From Kosakonia sacchari SP1 (GTDB lineage: Bacteria > Pseudomonadota > Gammaproteobacteria > Enterobacterales > Enterobacteriaceae), in assembly GCF_000300455.3 (NCBI RefSeq), contig NZ_CP007215.2, positions 3,720,001-3,784,000 on the forward strand: a stretch of DNA of 64,000 nucleotides, written 5' to 3'. Positions 55,806 to 64,000 of the stretch are shown here, in pieces. The notes under the pieces are model-generated. The model was given only the letters and a program-made list of their open reading frames with translations. It did not search any database and was not told the DNA's origin. Made by a program: the position numbers and the translations under genes. Each line of letters opens with the position of its first letter. Position 1 is the first letter of the stretch.

Positions 55806-58510
55806 TGCTCACCTCCCTTGTTCTCTTCCCGCACAGCCTTTGGCGGCAGGGGTGAAAAATACCCCACAATCAGCACCAGCACCGCTACCCCAATAAAGGC
55901 AATGGCTCGCGAAAGCCCGCCGCCGCCAGCGCTGTCTACCAGCATTAATTTGAGCAGCACCACGCCCAGCAACACACTGCCGCACAACCACTGCTGGCGC
56001 GCATGCTGGCGTGTAGCGCGGATCATCACCACCAGCGCAATCAGCATCCAGAACAGCGCAAAACTGGTCTGAATCAATCGCGACTGCCACAGGCTTTCAC
56101 TCTCCCAGGCCACATCGCCGTAGTAAGCCAGCAGGCGCAGTAACACACCGTTTAGCCACCAGAAACCAAGCGCCGCCAGTACCCACGGGCGCGCACGCCA
56201 GAGTTGCGGCGCAACCGCCGGGTAGTGCGCTTCGGCAAAACGGCTGTACAGCCAGACGCCGAGCAACGCAAACGCCGCGCCCTCTTCCAGCGGGTTAATG
56301 ACAGGCAGATACGGCATGCCCATCACCACCCCATCGCTCAGATTGGCATACACCAGCAACCACAGCAGCACAGGAACCAGCGGCAATAATCCCAGCGCGC
56401 CATACAGCGCAGGCCAGATGCGCCACGGCCAGAACTGGCGGCGAATGGCCGCCAGCGCCAACGCAATCACGACACCACCCGCCGCCATTGGCAGCCCGAC
56501 CTGCCAGGGTTCATTCCCCCACGCCAGCCCATCAACGAACCACCACAGCTCAGTGCCTGCCGCCAGCAGCAGCATCCACAACAACGAAATATGCAAACCT
56601 TGCGACACCCGCGCGGGTATCGTCTCTTGCTCGCGGTAAAGCAGCAGGAACGCGGCTGGCAGTGCGACACACCAGGCCAGATTCGGCCAACCCGCCGCTA
56701 GCAGGTGCCCCTCGGTCATAATCTGCCAGACCAGCATGACTGCCATTCCCGGCCATAACAGCCAGCGGGCGTAACCCAGTTCCGGCCACGACCAGCGCAA
56801 GCTACCCGCACGCCATAACCATACGGAAAGCGCCAGCAACGCCAGCACGCCGAATCCGTTATCAACGAAGGCTGGCAGCGCAGCCTGAGACGCGCCGCCG
56901 AGCGCCACTACCCAAAATGCGATGCCGCCCACCAGCAGTAGCCAGCTTCCCTCTTGTCGCAAACCACGCCACAGCCATGAAGCCGCCAGCCAGCATGCGC
57001 TGAGCACGGCAAAGATCAGCAATGTCGACACGGCATTGATGCCGTCCGCCGCCGCCCACAGCGCGCTGCACAACGCCAGCAGAAGTAATGCGCTGCCGCT
57101 GTAGCTCATGCGGCGCAGATTTTGCTGCACGCCAAGCCACAAAATACCCAGCCCTTCCAGCGCCCAGGCCATTGCCGTCCAGCGCGCCGACAGCGCCAGC
57201 GGAATGGCGAGCGTGGCAAACGCGCCGCCGAGCGCCAGCGCTGCCAGCACCAGCGGTTTTGCGGTTGCAGGGAATCGTTTGAGCGCCAGCATCGCCAGCG
57301 CCAGATAGAAGAGGCCAAAGCCCAGCGCGCTAAATGCCGGGCCATAATGCCAGTGTTGCGTGATAGCGTACTGCATACCAAAACCCGCCAGCGGCGGCGC
57401 AAAGAGTAAAACACCATCAATAATGCGCTCGCCCCGGCGCTGCGCGCGCAGTGAAAGCGCCACGCTCAGTACACCGAAGATGAGAATGTTAGCCATCAGG
57501 AACAACTGGCAGCTGAGATAAAATTCCGGGCGATAGTTATCCATGCCCCACAGCCCGGCAACTCCGAAAGTGAAGACCATGCCGAGCAGGTTCAACTCGC
57601 GCCAGTGCTGCCAGATACTGATGGCGAGGATCCCTACCGAAAGCAGAAGGTAAAATGAGAACAACGCAATATGGCTGCCGCCGCCGGTAGAGAGCAGGAT
57701 CGGCGCGAGATAGCCGCCAAGGCTTGCCAGCAACGCCAGGCTCAGTGCTTTTTGCAGCACCGCCAGGCCAACGCTCGCCGCACAGATAACAATTAACAGC
57801 ACAAAGGCCAGCGTCATCGGCAGCATCTGCCATAAGCGAAACGCGCCAAAGACGGTGAGATAGAGCGCACCAACCGCGCCGCCTTGCAGTATTAGCGCAA
57901 AGACCGTCTGTTTATGCCGCAACCGCCAGCCAAGCCCGAGCAGCACCATCGCCACCAGCGCGACGGCGGCCAGCCGCAATTCGAGCGGGAATAACGCGTA
58001 TTCCACGGTGTAGCGCAGCAGGAAAGAGAGACCGATAAACAGCAGGATAACGCCCAGTTTTGCCAGTGGGTTGCCCTGCACAAACCAGCGTACCAGTGAC
58101 GTCACCATTCCCCACGATGCAGTTTCCGGCGTTTTTGTTGTTACGGCAGGTTCGTCAATAGCGGGCGCGGGCATAGCCGGCGCAGGTGTTTCAGCTTTGC
58201 GTCCCCACGGGTTTTCCGCCGCCACAGGCGATTCGGCTTTTCGCCCCCACGGGTTTTCCACTGGCGCGGCAGGTTGAGGGATTTCAACCGGTTCGGTGGA
58301 ATGCGCAATTTCAGCCGCCGCCACCGATGTTGGTTCGCGGCTTTCCGGCGTCGCCGAAAACTGCCGTTCCAGTATGCTCAGCCGCTGACGCAGTTGTTGC
58401 AGTTCATTCTGGGTGGCAACGCTGCGTCGCCAGGCAGTGATGGCCACAATGGGCACCACTACCAGCGCCAGAAACAGCACCACCACGCCAAAGAGTAAAA
58501 GACCATCCAT
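55802..58510 (-). CDS. DUF2339 polytopic membrane protein
   Basis: A 902-residue protein of DUF2339. An N-terminal helix (~3-25), then a coiled-coil-like segment (ATQNELQQLRQRLSILERQF, ~33-52). A Pro/Glu/Ala linker carries the repeat ENPWGRKAE twice. After residue ~135 about two dozen transmembrane segments fill the rest. No catalytic motif is evident. It is cotranscribed with DUF3999 and located between malZ and the peroxiredoxin. The function is not known to me. Very high G+C and leucine/alanine content is expected for such proteins. Confidence 0.85.
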   Translation of the reverse strand: MDGLLLFGVVVLFLALVVVPIVAITAWRRSVATQNELQQLRQRLSILERQFSATPESREPTSVAAAEIAHSTEPVEIPQPAAPVENPWGRKAESPVAAENPWGRKAETPAPAMPAPAIDEPAVTTKTPETASWGMVTSLVRWFVQGNPLAKLGVILLFIGLSFLLRYTVEYALFPLELRLAAVALVAMVLLGLGWRLRHKQTVFALILQGGAVGALYLTVFGAFRLWQMLPMTLAFVLLIVICAASVGLAVLQKALSLALLASLGGYLAPILLSTGGGSHIALFSFYLLLSVGILAISIWQHWRELNLLGMVFTFGVAGLWGMDNYRPEFYLSCQLFLMANILIFGVLSVALSLRAQRRGERIIDGVLLFAPPLAGFGMQYAITQHWHYGPAFSALGFGLFYLALAMLALKRFPATAKPLVLAALALGGAFATLAIPLALSARWTAMAWALEGLGILWLGVQQNLRRMSYSGSALLLLALCSALWAAADGINAVSTLLIFAVLSACWLAASWLWRGLRQEGSWLLLVGGIAFWVVALGGASQAALPAFVDNGFGVLALLALSVWLWRAGSLRWSWPELGYARWLLWPGMAVMLVWQIMTEGHLLAAGWPNLAWCVALPAAFLLLYREQETIPARVSQGLHISLLWMLLLAAGTELWWFVDGLAWGNEPWQVGLPMAAGGVVIALALAAIRRQFWPWRIWPALYGALGLLPLVPVLLWLLVYANLSDGVVMGMPYLPVINPLEEGAAFALLGVWLYSRFAEAHYPAVAPQLWRARPWVLAALGFWWLNGVLLRLLAYYGDVAWESESLWQSRLIQTSFALFWMLIALVVMIRATRQHARQQWLCGSVLLGVVLLKLMLVDSAGGGGLSRAIAFIGVAVLVLIVGYFSPLPPKAVREENKGGEQ

Positions 58511-58567
58511 GTACTATCGCCTTCGCTAAAGGGGAGACGTAATGCCCGCCCCTTTTCGCGTGGCGAT

Positions 58568-60385
58568 TCAGGCGGCGGACCAGACAGATGCGCTAATGGC
58601 TGAAAGCGTCAGCACATCATCCTGTAGCGTACCTGTACCTTCCTGAAGCCGCCAGCTTTTCCCCCGTAACAGCGGTGAATCCTCCAGTACAACTTCACAG
58701 GCCTCACCCCGGTTAATGGCGACTAAAACCCGTTGTTGACGGTAAACCCGCAAAAATACCAGCACATTGTCGTGCGCATAAATCACCAGACAGCCGCCGT
58801 AGCGCAACGCTTGCGAACGTGAACGCAACTTCGCCATGCGCTGATAAAGCGCCAGCAGCTTGCCATCCTGGCGCTTTTTGTCCCACGGGAATGGCTTGCG
58901 GCAAAACGGATCGTTAGCGCCATCCAGCCCCACTTCGTCGCCGTAATAAATACACGGCGTGCCCGGCCAGCTAAACAGCCAGACCACCGCCAACGGTAAG
59001 CGCGCAATGTCGTTGCCGAGCACCGTTTTAAAGCGCGGCGTATCGTGACTGTCGAGCTGGTTAAACATGCGCAATTGCTGCTGATGCGACAGCCCGGCGC
59101 GGTAGTTATCCATCCATGCCGCGCAGGTTTGCGCATCGATTTTTTGCGGATCATAAGAGAGATCGGTCTTAGCCAGAAAAGCCCACACTGGCAGGGTAAA
59201 ACCGCGATAATTCATCGCCGCGTCTTCGGCATCCGCCTGTAACCACTGGCGGGCATCACCAAAATGTTCGCCAACAACATACGCCTGCGGCTGAGTCTCT
59301 TTCGCCGCCTGCGTAATGCCCGTGACATGGCACAAATTGTTACGCGCACCGCCATCTTCGCCCAGCATATGCACCACATCCAGCCGCCAGCCATCCATGT
59401 GCCACGGCGCTTTCAACCAGTGGCGCACCACGCTCTCTTCGCCCTGATAGATTTCGTCCACGACCGCGGGTGACTGGTAATCGAGTTTCGGCAGGCTCGC
59501 ATACCCCAGCCAGTCGCGGGCGTGACCATTTTCATCAAAGCTGAACCAGCTACGCCAGCGTGAGTCCGGGTTGTGGCACGCACCACCCGTTGCGCGGTTA
59601 TGCCGGTCGAACCACGCGTGGGAATCGCCGGTGTGATTAAAAACGCCATCCAGAATTAGCTTCATACCCGCTTCGCACGTGTTGTGTCGCAGGCGCAGTA
59701 GCGCCTCATCGCCGCCGAACTGCGGATCAACATGGCGATAATCTTCGGTGTCATATTTATGTACGCTGGGGGCGACAAATACCGGGTTGAGATACAGCGC
59801 AGTGACGCCGAGCTTTTTCAGGTACGGCAGTTTTTCGCTGATGCCGTCAAGATCGCCGCCATAAAAGGTCGAACCGCCCGCGTCGCCAGTCAGCGGATCG
59901 TCCCATTCACGCATGACGATTGGCTGCCCGGCCGCATGGTGATGATAGATTTGGTCTTGATTTTCGCCGCGCGGCAGGCTGCGGGCAAAACGATCCGGGA
60001 AAATCTGATAGAACACCTGATCCGCCACCCATTGCGGCCCGCTATCCGGCGCATCTATAGCGAACTGCTCAAGCCGCGCGGGCGGAAAGTGGCTAAAACC
60101 CTGCGGCGTAAACCAGATCTGGCGGTTTTCCCATAGCAGTTTAAAGCTGTAGCGACGACGCGGCTGCCCATTCGCGACATCGATTGCCGCCCGCCAGACA
60201 GTCACCCCATCGGCTGTCGGTTTGCGCGCGCGATGCATTACTACCGGCGTCTCTTCGTTATCGATTTCCGTGCGCAGCGTCACCCGCTCCGGCAGCGAGG
60301 TTCCGCTTAGCCAAAGGCTAATAACTAATTGATCCTGATTCTGTTTCACAAACGGCGCGACGGGCAAATGCCATGCATTCAACAT
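58568..60385 (-). CDS. malZ: Maltodextrin glucosidase MalZ
   Basis: A cytosolic GH13 enzyme that removes glucose from the reducing end of maltodextrins. It has 605 residues (E. coli 604-605). An N-terminal beta domain (~1-115) precedes a TIM barrel. GH13 motifs are DGVFNHTGD (I), WRLDVVHM with the nucleophile Asp (II), VGEHFGDA with the acid Glu (III), and [11 protein letters not shown] (IV). I begin at [15 protein letters not shown]. Seven upstream codons are open. A MalT-box-like pair lies 50-90 bp upstream. Confidence 0.97.
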   Translation of the reverse strand: MLNAWHLPVAPFVKQNQDQLVISLWLSGTSLPERVTLRTEIDNEETPVVMHRARKPTADGVTVWRAAIDVANGQPRRRYSFKLLWENRQIWFTPQGFSHFPPARLEQFAIDAPDSGPQWVADQVFYQIFPDRFARSLPRGENQDQIYHHHAAGQPIVMREWDDPLTGDAGGSTFYGGDLDGISEKLPYLKKLGVTALYLNPVFVAPSVHKYDTEDYRHVDPQFGGDEALLRLRHNTCEAGMKLILDGVFNHTGDSHAWFDRHNRATGGACHNPDSRWRSWFSFDENGHARDWLGYASLPKLDYQSPAVVDEIYQGEESVVRHWLKAPWHMDGWRLDVVHMLGEDGGARNNLCHVTGITQAAKETQPQAYVVGEHFGDARQWLQADAEDAAMNYRGFTLPVWAFLAKTDLSYDPQKIDAQTCAAWMDNYRAGLSHQQQLRMFNQLDSHDTPRFKTVLGNDIARLPLAVVWLFSWPGTPCIYYGDEVGLDGANDPFCRKPFPWDKKRQDGKLLALYQRMAKLRSRSQALRYGGCLVIYAHDNVLVFLRVYRQQRVLVAINRGEACEVVLEDSPLLRGKSWRLQEGTGTLQDDVLTLSAISASVWSAA

Positions 60386-60432
60386 CAAAAAATCCCCTTT
60401 GCTCAAAATGACGCCACTCTTCCACAGCGATT

Positions 60433-60475
60433 CTCACCCTGCCTCCTTCTTTCCGCTTTTTTCCGGGGGTGAGAG
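60433..60475 (-). promoter_or_regulatory. Possible MalT-box pair upstream of malZ
   Basis: An inverted pair: tctcaccc (60433-60440) and gggtgaga (60468-60475). The second is within gggggtgaga, eight of ten matches to the MalT box consensus GGGGAKGAGG. malZ is a MalT-regulon member in E. coli. The orientation and degeneracy leave this as a suggestion only. Confidence 0.35.
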
Positions 60476-60617
60476 AGAGGGCGCAGATGTGATCTGGCGA
60501 GATATTCACCAGGCATTTGTGTGAGTTTTTCCGCGCCCGCTTCGTGCTGATGCCCGAAGCCGCAGGCAGACGTGCTTTTTATACTGATAAAAACTATAGA
60601 TGAATAAAGGGCTTAGT

Positions 60618-61559
60618 ATGAGCAACAAACCCGAGATCCTCGTCATTAGCGAAATTCCGCAGGCGATGATCGACACCCTCGAACGCCATTTCGTGGTGCA
60701 TCGTTACTGGCAGCCCAATGCACAGGCTCTAGTGCGCGAACGCGCTTCTGCCATACGTGGCGCCTTGACACGCGCCGCGAAAGGCATCAGTACCGCGCTG
60801 ATAGAGCAGCTTCCAGCGCTGGAAGTGATCAGCGGTTTCGGCGTCGGCGTGGATGCCACCGATCTCAATGTCTGTCGCCAGCGCGGAATAAAAGTCAGCA
60901 ACACACCGAACGTGCTTAACGAATGCGTGGCCGATACCGGGCTGGCGTTAATGCTGGCCGTGACGCGGAAAATTTGCGAGGCCGACCGCTTTGCTCGCGC
61001 GGGCGAATGGGAACATGGCGCCTTTCCCGGCGCATGGAAGATGAGCGGCAAGCGCTGTGGCATTGTTGGCATGGGCAATATTGGCCATGACATCGCCCAA
61101 CGTGCCGCGGCATTCAATATGCCGATTCATTATTTCAGCCCACGGGAAGCGCGCAACAACCACTGGCAGCGCCATGACTCGCTTATCAAGCTGGCGAACG
61201 CGGTCGATTTTTTAGTGCTCACATTGCCAGGCGGTGCGAAAACGCAGCACATTATCAACCGTGAAGTGCTGGAAGCGCTGGGGCCGGAGGGCATTCTGAT
61301 CAATATTGCGCGCGGCAGCGTGGTTGATACGGAGGCGTTAATCGCTGTGCTTCAGGAAGGGAAATTACGCGGCGCCGGGCTGGATGTGTTTGAAGAGGAA
61401 CCGCATATTCCGCCCGCGCTGCGCAGCCTGCAAAACGTGGTGTTATTGCCGCATATCGCCAGTAATACCGCCGAAACGCGCCAGGCGATGGCGGATCTAA
61501 CCATCAATAATCTGGTGAGCTATTTTGCGCAAGGGAAACTGCTGACGCCGGTGGTGTAA
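60618..61559 (+). CDS. D-isomer-specific 2-hydroxyacid dehydrogenase
   Basis: A 313-residue NAD(P)H-dependent dehydrogenase of the GhrB/glyoxylate-hydroxypyruvate reductase type. Rossmann motif CGIVGMGNIGHDIAQ (~150-165). Catalytic residues: Arg in NIARGSVVDT (~232), Glu in DVFEEEPHIPP (~263) and His in LLPHIASNT (~281). The substrate cannot be fixed from sequence. 2-Keto-D-gluconate, glyoxylate and hydroxypyruvate are candidates. I start at MSNKPEILVISEIP with aaaggg before it. An ATG six codons earlier has no SD. It is divergent from malZ and convergent with proY. Confidence 0.88.
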   Translation: MSNKPEILVISEIPQAMIDTLERHFVVHRYWQPNAQALVRERASAIRGALTRAAKGISTALIEQLPALEVISGFGVGVDATDLNVCRQRGIKVSNTPNVLNECVADTGLALMLAVTRKICEADRFARAGEWEHGAFPGAWKMSGKRCGIVGMGNIGHDIAQRAAAFNMPIHYFSPREARNNHWQRHDSLIKLANAVDFLVLTLPGGAKTQHIINREVLEALGPEGILINIARGSVVDTEALIAVLQEGKLRGAGLDVFEEEPHIPPALRSLQNVVLLPHIASNTAETRQAMADLTINNLVSYFAQGKLLTPVV

Positions 61560-61613
61560 GCCAGTAACGAGGGGAACATGCCGGACAAGCCTGACGCTTA
61601 TCCGGCACAGTTA

Positions 61614-62966
61614 TCAGGCTTTGCGGCGTTTAAACATCCAGCCAATCAGCAGCAGCACAATCCACGCGAAGCCAACATACAGAGAGATGCGGGTGTCCGG
61701 GTGCCAGCCAATCAGCACAATAATAAACACGAGGAAAATCAACCCGGCAACGGTAGTGGCTACCCCACCAGGCACTTTGAATTTCAGCGCTTTCACTTCA
61801 TCAGCAGAGAGACGGCGGCGGAAACCAATCTGCGAGAGCAGGATCATGATCCACACCCACACCGTGGCGAAGGTCGCCAACGAGGCAATCACCAGGAAGA
61901 CATTTTCCGGCATGATGTAGTTCAGATAGACCGCCAGCAGCAGCGCGACCGTCATCACCATCACCGTGACCCACGGAATACCGCGACGCGAGGTTTTGGC
62001 GAACATCTTCGGCGCACTTCCCTGCTCAGCCATGCCGTGCAGCATCCGTCCGACACCGAACACATCGCTGTTGATGGCGGAAAGCGAGGCGGTCAACACC
62101 ACAAAGTTAAGAATGCTGGCGGCAAAGGTGATACCCATATGCTGGAAGGTCAGCACAAACGGGCTGCCGTTAGTGCCTACCTGGTTCCATGGATAAATGG
62201 ACATAATCACGAACAGCGTCCCAACATAGAACACCAGAATACGCAGCGGCACGGAGTTGATGGCGCGCGGGATCGACTTTTCCGGGTCTTTCGCTTCGCC
62301 GGCGGTGATACCAATGATCTCAATACCGCCGTAGGCGAACATCACCATCTGCAGCGCCATCACCGTGCCAAGCCAGCCATTGCTGAAGAAGCCGCCGTGG
62401 CTCCACAAGTTGCTGATGCCGGTCGGCTCACCACCGTTGCCAATCCCCCAGATGATGATGCCGAACCCGGCGACAATCATGATGATGATCGTGGCGACTT
62501 TAAAGAACGAGAACCAGAACTCCAGTTCGCCGAACACCTTCACGCTCATCAGGTTAATGGCGCAGATAATCAGCACCACGCTCAATACCCAAATCCAGTG
62601 CGGCACCGTCGGGAACCAGACGCCCATATAGATGCCGAAAGCGGTCACATCGGCAATGGCGACAATCAGGATTTCAAAACAGTAGGTCCAGCCGGTGATA
62701 TAACCGGCCAGCGGGCCGAGATTTTCCTGCGCGTAGCGGGAGAAGGAACTGGCAGAAGGGTTATGCACGGACATTTCGCCCAGCGCACGCATAATGATAT
62801 ACGCGGCGACACCGCCAATAATGTAAGCCAGCAGCACGCTTGGCCCGGCCATTTTGATGGCGTCTGCGGAGCCGTAAAACAACCCGGTGCCAATCGCTGA
62901 ACCCAGCGCCATAAAGCGAATGTGGCGGGTGCTTAGCCCACGCTTCAGCTTATTAGTACTTTCCAT
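61614..62966 (-). CDS. proY: Proline-specific permease ProY
   Basis: An APC-family amino-acid permease, about 450 residues (E. coli 457), with 12 transmembrane helices. It begins [30 protein letters not shown], with the APC signature [12 protein letters not shown] in helix 1. In Salmonella and E. coli it is regarded as a cryptic or minor proline transporter. Five codons upstream are open, and I follow the E. coli start. The C-terminus ends RRKA, lacking several polar residues of E. coli. It lies after brnQ on the same strand behind a terminator. Confidence 0.95.
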   Translation of the reverse strand: MESTNKLKRGLSTRHIRFMALGSAIGTGLFYGSADAIKMAGPSVLLAYIIGGVAAYIIMRALGEMSVHNPSASSFSRYAQENLGPLAGYITGWTYCFEILIVAIADVTAFGIYMGVWFPTVPHWIWVLSVVLIICAINLMSVKVFGELEFWFSFFKVATIIIMIVAGFGIIIWGIGNGGEPTGISNLWSHGGFFSNGWLGTVMALQMVMFAYGGIEIIGITAGEAKDPEKSIPRAINSVPLRILVFYVGTLFVIMSIYPWNQVGTNGSPFVLTFQHMGITFAASILNFVVLTASLSAINSDVFGVGRMLHGMAEQGSAPKMFAKTSRRGIPWVTVMVMTVALLLAVYLNYIMPENVFLVIASLATFATVWVWIMILLSQIGFRRRLSADEVKALKFKVPGGVATTVAGLIFLVFIIVLIGWHPDTRISLYVGFAWIVLLLIGWMFKRRKA

Positions 62967-62991
62967 CGTTTCCACTGCCATTATTCAACAC

Positions 62992-63027
62992 AAAAATAAA
63001 AAACCACGGAGCGCGTACCCCGTGGTT
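62992..63027 (-). terminator. Intrinsic terminator of brnQ
   Basis: On the minus strand, aaccacgg (63027-63020) pairs with ccgtggtt (63009-63002) around a 10-base loop, then T6. It ends about 25 bp before the proY start, so proY may depend on read-through or its own promoter. Confidence 0.9.
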
Positions 63028-63049
63028 AAACAAACCGTGTTTGCTGCTG

Positions 63050-64000
63050 TTAATGCGCGCTGGAAGTCACTTGTCGTCCTGCAGCGCGATCCCAGATTGC
63101 GGCCAGAATCACCATCACCAGACTTGGCATCAACCAGGCCAGCCCCTGCTCCGCCAGCGGCAAGCGCTGTGTCCAGGCAGGAAGGTGTTCAGCAAACGCG
63201 GAGGCTTTCACGCCGTCAAGGATACCAAAAAGCAGGCTGATAAACATGACCGGTGCGATAACGCGTGTTGAACTGTTCCAGAAGGAGCGGGTAAAACTCA
63301 GCACCACCAGTACGATACAGGGCGGGTAGATCATCGTCAGCACCGGAATCGAAATCTGAATCAGGTGGCTCAACCCGAGGTTGGACACCGCCATTGAGAA
63401 GATACCCAGAATAAACACCAGCGCACGGTAAGAGAGCGGCAGATACTGCGCGAAAAACTCGGCACAGGCGCAGGTCAGGCCAACCGCCGTCACCAGGCAG
63501 GCGATGAAAATCAGTGCCGCCAGCAGGAAGCTGCCCGCACCGCCAAAGGTGTGCTGAACGTAAGCATGCAGAATGGCAGCGCCATTGGCAGATTGCTCAA
63601 CCAGCGAAGAGCTGTCTGAGCCCAGGCGGAACAGCGCCAGATACAGCAGCGTCAGACCCACGCCAGCCATCAGGCCAGCCCAAACGGTGTAACGGGTCAG
63701 CAGACGCGCTTCGGTCACGCCGCGCGAACGCGCCGCGTTAACAATCACAATGCCGAAAACCATCGCGCCTAGCGTATCCATCGTCAGGTAGCCGTTGACG
63801 AAACCGTTGGAGAAAGAGGCGTTCTGGTAGGCGTCCAGCGCGTGGCTGATGGAACCCGCCGGCCAGACAATCGCGGCGATCGAGAGGATAGTCAGCGCGA
63901 TGATTTTCAACGGGGCAAGGAAGTTACCCACGGTATCAAGCAGTTTGCCCGGATAGAGCGACACCAGGATCACCAGCGCGAAGTAAACCACGCTGTAAAT
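63050..64000 (-). CDS. brnQ: Branched-chain amino-acid transporter BrnQ, 5' part outside window
   Basis: A sodium-coupled leucine, isoleucine and valine importer of the LIVCS family, in the inner membrane. The 316 C-terminal residues of about 439 are present. The open frame runs off the window edge ([20 protein letters not shown]). Multiple hydrophobic helices, with ending [14 protein letters not shown] as in E. coli. An ATG inside the frame is not the true start. Confidence 0.96.
   Translation of the reverse strand: MYSVVYFALVILVSLYPGKLLDTVGNFLAPLKIIALTILSIAAIVWPAGSISHALDAYQNASFSNGFVNGYLTMDTLGAMVFGIVIVNAARSRGVTEARLLTRYTVWAGLMAGVGLTLLYLALFRLGSDSSSLVEQSANGAAILHAYVQHTFGGAGSFLLAALIFIACLVTAVGLTCACAEFFAQYLPLSYRALVFILGIFSMAVSNLGLSHLIQISIPVLTMIYPPCIVLVVLSFTRSFWNSSTRVIAPVMFISLLFGILDGVKASAFAEHLPAWTQRLPLAEQGLAWLMPSLVMVILAAIWDRAAGRQVTSSAH

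Noticed and set aside
61578-62900. 440-codon plus-strand frame opposite proY
   Set aside because: Antisense to a conserved permease. The His/Asn/Asp/Gln-rich translation is the expected shadow of membrane-protein codons.

Overview
The window is a chromosomal segment of a gamma-proteobacterium of the family Enterobacteriaceae. Most genes are very close to E. coli K-12 proteins that I recognise, and their order matches the E. coli cof to brnQ region read in reverse. Features E. coli lacks here, such as a peroxiredoxin next to acpH and a DUF3999/DUF2339 pair beside malZ, suggest an Enterobacter, Kosakonia, Klebsiella or Salmonella-like genus. I cannot name the species from the sequence alone.

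Layout. 1-3.7 kb: cof (partial), ybaE, queC, fadM. 3.7-13.7 kb: a protein quality-control block on the minus strand (ybaV, ppiD, hupB, lon, clpX, clpP, tig, bolA), with heat-shock-type promoters before lon and clpP. 13.9-21.5 kb: yajG, ampG and the cyoABCDE cytochrome bo3 oxidase operon. 21.6-30.9 kb: yajR, yajQ, panE, yajL, thiI, then xseB-ispA-dxs-yajO (isoprenoid precursors). 31-35 kb, minus strand: pgpA, thiL, nusB, ribE, ribD, nrdR (thiamine, riboflavin and nucleotide metabolism). 35.2-37 kb: yajI and the nucleoside channel gene tsx.

37-47.3 kb is an accessory island between tsx and secF, where E. coli carries only yajD. It holds a WYL-domain regulator and a VOC protein. Next is a four-gene operon encoding an ABC ATPase, an FtsX-type permease, a LolA-like periplasmic protein and a predicted outer-membrane beta-barrel. 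Then comes a LuxR-type regulator whose receiver lacks the phosphoacceptor aspartate, followed by a complete phosphorelay: RcsB-like regulator, HPt protein and hybrid histidine kinase. The 3' part is visibly AT-richer than the core. A two-palindrome element resembling an IS200/IS605-type remnant lies next to secF. This island is the most novel part of the window.

47.3-64 kb: secF-secD-yajC-tgt-queA on the minus strand, acpH, a 2-Cys peroxiredoxin with a well-matched OxyR operator, the DUF3999/DUF2339 membrane pair, malZ, a D-2-hydroxyacid dehydrogenase, proY and brnQ (partial). I saw no rRNA, tRNA, CRISPR array, prophage or intact insertion sequence.
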